This document shows positions 12,938 through 17,086 of a stretch of DNA of 17,086 nucleotides, piece by piece (positions within the stretch are counted from its first letter, which is position 1; each line of letters begins with the position of its first letter). The stretch is from positions 1 through 17,086 of the forward strand of contig JAAXHY010000182.1 of NCBI GenBank assembly GCA_012270665.1, written 5' to 3'. The notes under the pieces are model-generated. The model saw only the letters and a program-made list of their open reading frames with translations, had not been told where the DNA came from and ran no database searches. The position numbers and the translations under genes are program-made. Source of the DNA: Dehalococcoidia bacterium (lineage in GTDB: Bacteria > Chloroflexota > Dehalococcoidia > SAR202 > UBA11138).

Positions 12938-14464
12938 TTGAATTCCGCAAACGTACCAGTCGCCGACCCGCGCAAGCGTAGGCTGATTCTCCTGACGATA
13001 GCCGCGGGCACCTTCGTGTCCGTCCTGGACCAAACAGGCGTAACCCTCGCGCTGCCCATGATGGCCTCGGACTTCGGCGCCACCATTCCCTACGTACAGT
13101 GGGTAGCGTTTGGCTATATTCTGGCAACAGGGTCGCTGCTTCTGCCCGCCGGAAGCCTGTCGGACATGATCGGGCGCAAGGTAGTCTATATCAGCGGGTA
13201 CTTCGTCTTCATCATTGGCGCGGCCCTGGCCGGACTGTCTTCGGAGCTGATGGCGGTCATAGCCTTCCGATTCGTGCAGGGCGCCGGCGCGGCGATGATT
13301 CAGGCCAACGGCATGGCCATACTCACCACCACATTCCCCACCCGGGAGCGCGGTCGTGTCATCGGGTTGTTCATGACGATGGTGGGCATGGGCGCGATAA
13401 TGGGGCCAATCGTCAGCGGTTTCGTCGTGGACACGTTCGGGTGGCGGGCCGTGTTCCTGCTCGGAGTCCCGCTGGGACTGATCTCTATTACGACCGCGTC
13501 CTTGATACTAATCCGCGACACGCCTAAGGTTAGAGGACTAAAGCGGCTTTCGACCGGCTTCGACTGGATAGGAGCGTTTCTTTCGGCCAGCGGCCTCGTC
13601 GTGTTCCTGCTGGTCATGACGACCGCCTACCGCATAGGCTGGGCCTCGCCGGCTTCGATAGGGGGACTGGCGCTCTCCATCAGCCTGCTGGCGGCATTCG
13701 TATATTGGGAGCGCGTCGCTTCGATGCCGATGCTCGACCTCGAACTATTCAAGCGGAAGATATTCGCCCTGGGCGCCTCGGCCAGTTTCTTCGGATTCCT
13801 GGCGGGCAACGCCGTATTCAGTATGATGCCCTTCTACCTTCAGGACGTGCTGGACCTTTCGCCGCGAGTGGTGGGACTTTTGATCACGCCCGCCGCCATC
13901 GGATTCGCGCTCGCCGGGCCGCTGTCCGGGCCGCTGTCGGACCGTTTCGGACCACGGAGAATCGAGTTCATAGGACTGGGGATGCTCATTGCGTCGCTTC
14001 TGTTCCTTGGACGGCTGACGACGGACACCGCCCCCTGGAACGTGGCGGTCGCGATGTCTATGCAGGGACTTGGCATGGGTATATTCTATACGCCCAATAC
14101 CTCGTCCGTGCTTAGCGTGGTGGAACGTGAAAGGTACGGCGTGGCGACCGCGTTCCTCAACATGACCCGGAACACCGCGAGCGTTGCCGGAGTCGGGATG
14201 GTGACCAGTATCGTGACCTTCGCGATGGCCTCACAGGGATTCGAGCCCAGCCTGGACGCCGTTGCCGCGGGCGGCTCCGGTGTGGAAGAGGCGTTCACTA
14301 TGGGGTTGAGAGTCGCGTTCCTGATGTTGGGGAGTTTCAACCTGGTATCGGTAATCCTTACGGTCCTGAAGCCATCCGCGTCGAGCCGGAATGAGAGTGA
14401 TGACGCCGCGATAGGCGGCAGGGTTGAGGTGGAAGTCAAGGCGCAGCCGGGCGGTGACAGTTAA
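12938..14464 (+). CDS. MFS transporter, DHA2 (14-TM, EmrB/QacA-like) family, copy 1
   Basis: This 508-residue membrane protein should have 14 transmembrane helices, as in the DHA2 drug:H+ antiporter family. TM1 carries the D1-type motif VLDQTGVTLALP. Motif A is GSLSDMIGRKVVY in the TM2-3 loop. RFVQGAGAAMIQANGMAI precedes motif C (TMVGMGAIMGPIVSGF) in TM5. GPLSDRFGPRRIEF in the second half is the repeated motif A. The C-terminus is a polar tail. Such proteins expel organic compounds using the proton gradient, but members with other substrates exist. The TTG start at 12938 lacks a ribosome binding site; the next in-frame Met would lose TM1. The second MFS gene begins at the base after this stop. 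Its substrate may relate to the divergent LLM oxidoreductase, but this is only inferred from position. Confidence 0.88.
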   Translation: MNSANVPVADPRKRRLILLTIAAGTFVSVLDQTGVTLALPMMASDFGATIPYVQWVAFGYILATGSLLLPAGSLSDMIGRKVVYISGYFVFIIGAALAGLSSELMAVIAFRFVQGAGAAMIQANGMAILTTTFPTRERGRVIGLFMTMVGMGAIMGPIVSGFVVDTFGWRAVFLLGVPLGLISITTASLILIRDTPKVRGLKRLSTGFDWIGAFLSASGLVVFLLVMTTAYRIGWASPASIGGLALSISLLAAFVYWERVASMPMLDLELFKRKIFALGASASFFGFLAGNAVFSMMPFYLQDVLDLSPRVVGLLITPAAIGFALAGPLSGPLSDRFGPRRIEFIGLGMLIASLLFLGRLTTDTAPWNVAVAMSMQGLGMGIFYTPNTSSVLSVVERERYGVATAFLNMTRNTASVAGVGMVTSIVTFAMASQGFEPSLDAVAAGGSGVEEAFTMGLRVAFLMLGSFNLVSVILTVLKPSASSRNESDDAAIGGRVEVEVKAQPGGDS

Positions 14465-15985
14465 TTGGCTAAACTGAGCATAGGACCACTGAGCGGCATC
14501 ACATCCAGCCCCAACTACAAGTGGTGGGCGTATGGAGCCGTGGCAATCGGGATGTTCCTGTCGGTCACCGACCAGTCGGGAATCAACATAGCGCTGCCGC
14601 AAATTTCCGAACACTTCACGGCGGACATCCCGACCGTGCAGTGGATAACTCTTGGCTACAGCCTTGCGACGAGCGCGATGCTCATGCCAATGGGCAGGCT
14701 GGCGGACATGATAGGCCGCAAGCGCGTCTATCTCATCGGGTACGCCGGATTCCTTGTCTTCGCATTCATGGGCGGACTGTCGCAGAGCCTGGGCTTCCTG
14801 ATCGCGGCCAAGATCCTCCAGGGAATCGCATCCGCGGGCGTCCAGGCGAACAGCATGGCGCTGATAACCGAGGTGTTCCCCTCGAACGAGCGCGGCAAGG
14901 CGATGGGGCTGTACATGACCATAATCGGGACTGGCGCCATCTCCGGCCCGATACTGGGAGGTCTGATAGTATCCAGCTTCGGCTGGCGATGGGTATTCTT
15001 CGCGGGGATACCAGTCGGAATTCTGGCGATGCTCTCAGCCGCGCTCGTACTCAAGGGGATGAACGCTCAACAGGCCGCTCGTTCGGGCAGAGGCTCGTTC
15101 GACTGGATCGGCGCGGCCCTGTCATCGGCCGCGCTGGTCGTGTTCCTGCTTGCGATGACGAACGCGTGGAAGGTCGGGTGGACTTCGCCCCCAATTGTAG
15201 TGGGGTTCGCCGCCTCGGTCGTTCTGTTGGTCGCGTTCATAATCTGGGAACTGCGCGTCTCCGAGCCTATGCTCGACATGTCGCTGTTCAGGAGCCGCGT
15301 GTTTTCTCTGGCCATAAGCGCGCGTTTCGTCCAGTTCATGGGCGGCTCGGCCATCTTCTTCCTGATGCCGTTCTACCTGATTCAGGGATTGGGCTATCCG
15401 GCCAGTCGCGCGGCATTCCTGATGATACCGGGTTCGCTGTGTCTGGCCGTCGTCGCCCCCCTCGCAGGCAGACTGTCCGACCGCTTCGGCACTCGCTGGC
15501 TGGCCGCCGCGGGCATGGTGTTTTCCGCCGCCGGTATGTTCAATCTCTCACTTCTGGGCATCGAGTCGCCTGCGTGGCAGATCATACTGGGCATATTCCT
15601 GTCCGGCCTCGGAATGGCGACGTTCAGTTCGCCCAACACCAGCGCGATAATGGGCTCCCTGACTCCGGAGAAGTACGGCATCGTATCCGGGTTCGTGAAC
15701 CTGGTGCGGACGTCGGCGAACGTTACCGGGGTTGCGCTCTCGACTACCTTCGTGACCATCACGATGGCCTCCTACGGCTTCGAGCCAAGCCTCTCGGTAC
15801 TGACCGAGGGCGGCGGCGAGGGCGTGAGGACCGCGTTCGTGGCGGGCCTGAGTCTCGCGCTCAAGGTGTCCTGCGGCCTTATGCTGCTCGCGCTCGCTCT
15901 GACTCTCTTCAGAACGGAATCGCCGGATGCCTCGCCGCGTCCGGTCGGGTCGGCGCAGCGTACTCCGGCTTCCAGTGGGGACTGA
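14465..15985 (+). CDS. MFS transporter, DHA2 (14-TM, EmrB/QacA-like) family, copy 2
   Basis: This 506-residue protein is a paralogue of the preceding MFS transporter. The same landmarks occur in the same order: VTDQSGINIALP in TM1, GRLADMIGRKRVY (motif A), KILQGIASAGVQANSMALI, TIIGTGAISGPILGGL (motif C), GRLSDRFGTRW (second motif A) and the shared terminal block MASYGFEPSLSVL versus MASQGFEPSLDAV. It is predicted to have 14 transmembrane helices and to export organic compounds by proton antiport. The TTG start at 14465 directly abuts the TAA of copy 1, with a weak GGTGA about 8 nt upstream, so translation is probably coupled. The N-terminus has ~18 polar residues before TM1. A long alternative frame overlaps it (14521-16572), but this frame carries the family motifs. 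The two copies might act as a pair or have different substrates. Confidence 0.88.
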   Translation: MAKLSIGPLSGITSSPNYKWWAYGAVAIGMFLSVTDQSGINIALPQISEHFTADIPTVQWITLGYSLATSAMLMPMGRLADMIGRKRVYLIGYAGFLVFAFMGGLSQSLGFLIAAKILQGIASAGVQANSMALITEVFPSNERGKAMGLYMTIIGTGAISGPILGGLIVSSFGWRWVFFAGIPVGILAMLSAALVLKGMNAQQAARSGRGSFDWIGAALSSAALVVFLLAMTNAWKVGWTSPPIVVGFAASVVLLVAFIIWELRVSEPMLDMSLFRSRVFSLAISARFVQFMGGSAIFFLMPFYLIQGLGYPASRAAFLMIPGSLCLAVVAPLAGRLSDRFGTRWLAAAGMVFSAAGMFNLSLLGIESPAWQIILGIFLSGLGMATFSSPNTSAIMGSLTPEKYGIVSGFVNLVRTSANVTGVALSTTFVTITMASYGFEPSLSVLTEGGGEGVRTAFVAGLSLALKVSCGLMLLALALTLFRTESPDASPRPVGSAQRTPASSGD

Positions 15986-15990
15986 ACGCC

Positions 15991-16482
15991 TCAACGCCTC
16001 ATGCCGCGTTTGATGCGCGCGAAACTGCGAACGAGTTGCTCGGCCTCCGGATTGTCCCAGTCGGGATAGGACGAGATTATGTCCTTGCCATCGAAGATGG
16101 GGAAGATGACCGTGGTATTCGGCTTAGGACGGAAGAGGTCGTTCAGCAGCATATAGAGTCCCACCATCGAGCCGACAGCGCCCGCTACGAACACCAGCGC
16201 CTCGATCCTCTGGTCCGGCTGAAGAATGGGTTGGAGGATCGCGCCCGCTATGACCACGGCCGCTCCGCCAATGAGCAGCCGAAGGGCGATGGCCCGCCTG
16301 CCGTACTGTCCGCCGTTGAACTTGTTCGGCGTGCCGACTTCGGTCAGGTCATACGCGTTGAACTCTTCGTCCTTGGAGACGCCGAAGTTTCCAATCAGCC
16401 TTCTGTTGGTGATGATAGTCTGCTCATCCTCGAAGACTATCTCTTCATCCTGGAGCAACTCGACCCTGGATTGTATAGACAC
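15991..16482 (-). CDS. Small membrane protein with PH-like N-terminus and two transmembrane helices
   Basis: This 163-residue protein was not confidently matched to a named family. The first ~55 residues include EEIVFEDEQTIITNRRLIG, which resembles the strand-turn of bacterial PH-like (bPH) domains where 'T..Rli' is typical. Two hydrophobic segments follow at about 68-85 (ALRLLIGGAAVVIAGAIL) and 94-113 (ALVFVAGAVGSMVGLYMLL). The cytoplasmic-looking C-terminus has DIISSYPDWDNPEAEQLV and a basic end (ARIKRGMRR). It starts with GTG, but the Shine-Dalgarno GGAGGT (16489-16494) 6 nt upstream is excellent and supports the gene. It converges with the second MFS gene, leaving 5 bp between stop codons. 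Function unknown. Confidence 0.75.
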   Translation of the reverse strand: MSIQSRVELLQDEEIVFEDEQTIITNRRLIGNFGVSKDEEFNAYDLTEVGTPNKFNGGQYGRRAIALRLLIGGAAVVIAGAILQPILQPDQRIEALVFVAGAVGSMVGLYMLLNDLFRPKPNTTVIFPIFDGKDIISSYPDWDNPEAEQLVRSFARIKRGMRR

Positions 16483-16488
16483 GCCCCG

Positions 16489-16494
16489 ACCTCC
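16489..16494 (-). promoter_or_regulatory. Strong ribosome binding site deciding a GTG start
   Basis: On the minus strand GGAGGT lies 6 nt before GTG 16482. This strong match supports the non-ATG start of the small membrane protein. Confidence 0.65.
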
Positions 16495-16640
16495 GATATT
16501 TCTCGGTGCAGTATATTACACCCCGCCGCTCACGATAAAGAGCATGGCATTCTGGAAAGTAGAGGCGGCTGAGACCGGAAGCCCGCGCTCGAACAGACGC
16601 AGGCCAAGTGTAGTGGAGTTGGAAACGAAGATTGGATTCC

Positions 16641-16656
16641 GGCGGCTAGGGCCGCC
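16641..16656 (-). terminator. Second hairpin of a tandem pair
   Basis: GGCGGC and GCCGCC form a perfect 6-bp stem with a 4-nt TAGG loop. It lies 8 bp beyond the larger hairpin at 16665-16694, in the spacer before the small membrane protein. No U-tract follows on the minus strand. It may work with its neighbour as a termination or processing region. Confidence 0.4.
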
Positions 16657-16664
16657 TTGTAACC

Positions 16665-16694
16665 GAGGAGGGCGCCTCAAGAAGCGCCCTCCTC
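16665..16694 (-). terminator. Strong hairpin just after the right-edge gene
   Basis: gaggagggcgc (16665-16675) and gcgccctcctc (16684-16694) form a perfect, GC-rich 11-bp stem with an 8-nt loop. On the minus strand it begins 6 nt after the stop codon of the gene ending at 16701. The bases that follow are cggttac rather than a U-tract, so it is a terminator by position and stem strength only. Confidence 0.6.
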
Positions 16695-16700
16695 TATCAC

Positions 16701-17086
16701 TCAGTTGTCGCCCAGCGCTACGTAGTCGCCCCACTCAAGGTGCGCCCAGCCGGGATACGAGTTGTCCATCACCCACACGGGCAGCGTCTTGACTATCCAG
16801 CCGCAGGCAGGGTGCCCCAGTTCGGTCCGCAGTTCGTAGTGCCCGGGCGTTACGTCCGTGAAAGTGACGCTACCGCTGCCGGGAACGCCCTCGTTGGCGG
16901 GGTACGAGACCCACTGGGAGCCGTCGTCTTCATCGTCGCCAACGTCAACCCGTTTCCAGTTCAGGGAGCCGCTCGCCGGAGCGACCGTCCCGTCCCGGCA
17001 GGCTCTGCGCAGGTAGGTCTTGCCCTTCCATGGATTGCGCAGGCCCTGCCACTCTATGGTGACGCTGCCCGTCCAATCCGCGCTCA
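16701..17086 (-). CDS. Unrecognised, probably exported beta-rich protein, C-terminal fragment
   Basis: An uninterrupted minus-strand frame enters from the right edge and ends at TGA 16703-16701, giving about 128 residues; its start is outside the window. It reads like real coding sequence: few rare residues, and many Trp, Gly, Thr and Val in alternating patterns (DWTGSVTIEWQG, KTYLRRACRDGTVAP, GSVTFTDVTPGHYELRTELG, WIVKTLPVWVMD). It ends in HLEWGDYVALGDN. GHYELR after a Gly/Ser/Thr-rich strand resembles the edge of an immunoglobulin- or Fn3-like beta-sandwich, as in secreted or surface proteins. The acidic patch VDVGDDEDDG could bind a cation. No named family was recognised. A strong hairpin follows its stop. 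Confidence is high that it is a gene; its function is unknown. Confidence 0.65.
   Translation of the reverse strand, partial: SADWTGSVTIEWQGLRNPWKGKTYLRRACRDGTVAPASGSLNWKRVDVGDDEDDGSQWVSYPANEGVPGSGSVTFTDVTPGHYELRTELGHPACGWIVKTLPVWVMDNSYPGWAHLEWGDYVALGDN

Noticed and set aside
14521..16572. A 683-codon plus-strand open frame overlapping the second MFS gene and the small membrane protein.
   Set aside because: Its translation is dominated by Arg, Gly, His and Pro without any domain, while the MFS frame carries all family motifs and the opposite strand holds a gene with a strong ribosome binding site. It is open only because of GC-rich codon usage.

Overview
This 17,086-base window looks like a stretch of bacterial chromosome, mostly GC-rich. 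Hand counts give 43 and 44 G+C per 60 bases at 13861-13920 and 1801-1860. It shows no rRNA, CRISPR array or recognisable transposase. The gene set is a pyrophosphate-type phosphofructokinase with a class I aldolase, two luciferase-like flavin oxidoreductase paralogues, a Uma2 endonuclease, ABC-2 exporters and tandem 14-TM MFS pumps. It fits a Chloroflexota / SAR202-like (Dehalococcoidia-related) genome, a group known for many luciferase-like paralogues. That placement is inference from gene content, not a phylogeny.

Layout. At the left edge (1-162) is the C-terminus of a short-chain dehydrogenase, followed by a tRNA-Pro(CGG) with its own plausible promoter. Next are two plus-strand glycolytic genes: a phosphofructokinase with the PPi-type residue pair (417-1706) and a class I fructose-bisphosphate aldolase (1745-2749). 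A two-gene, AT-richer cassette follows (2841-5109): a Schlafen/AlbA_2-type protein with a C-terminal ATPase-like domain, and a ParA/MinD-type ATPase 16 bp downstream behind a strong ribosome binding site. The cassette has no ParB or parS candidate and is the best candidate here for an undescribed two-component system, possibly phage defence.

From 12470 down to 5128 every gene is on the minus strand: LLM oxidoreductase 2, a long hairpin, a Uma2 endonuclease, coaE, ABC ATPase 1, permease 1, ATPase 2, permease 2 and LLM oxidoreductase 1. ATPase 1 to permease 2 are packed with overlaps or gaps of 0-19 bp and probably form one or two ABC-2 exporters. The two LLM proteins are clear paralogues that bracket the block.

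A 467-bp divergent intergenic region (12471-12937) holds a near-consensus promoter for LLM 2 and an extended -10 promoter for the MFS pair. It also holds a striking 122-nt nested inverted repeat whose third pairing crosses another stem (pseudoknot topology). That element begins about where a separate extended -10 element would start transcription, so it is a candidate structured RNA or non-autonomous repeat. Two DHA2-type MFS transporters follow on the plus strand (12938-15985), both with TTG starts, the second start abutting the first stop. A small two-TM membrane protein (15991-16482, minus) converges on them. The window ends in the C-terminus of an unrecognised, probably exported protein (16701-17086, minus) that ends in paired hairpins.
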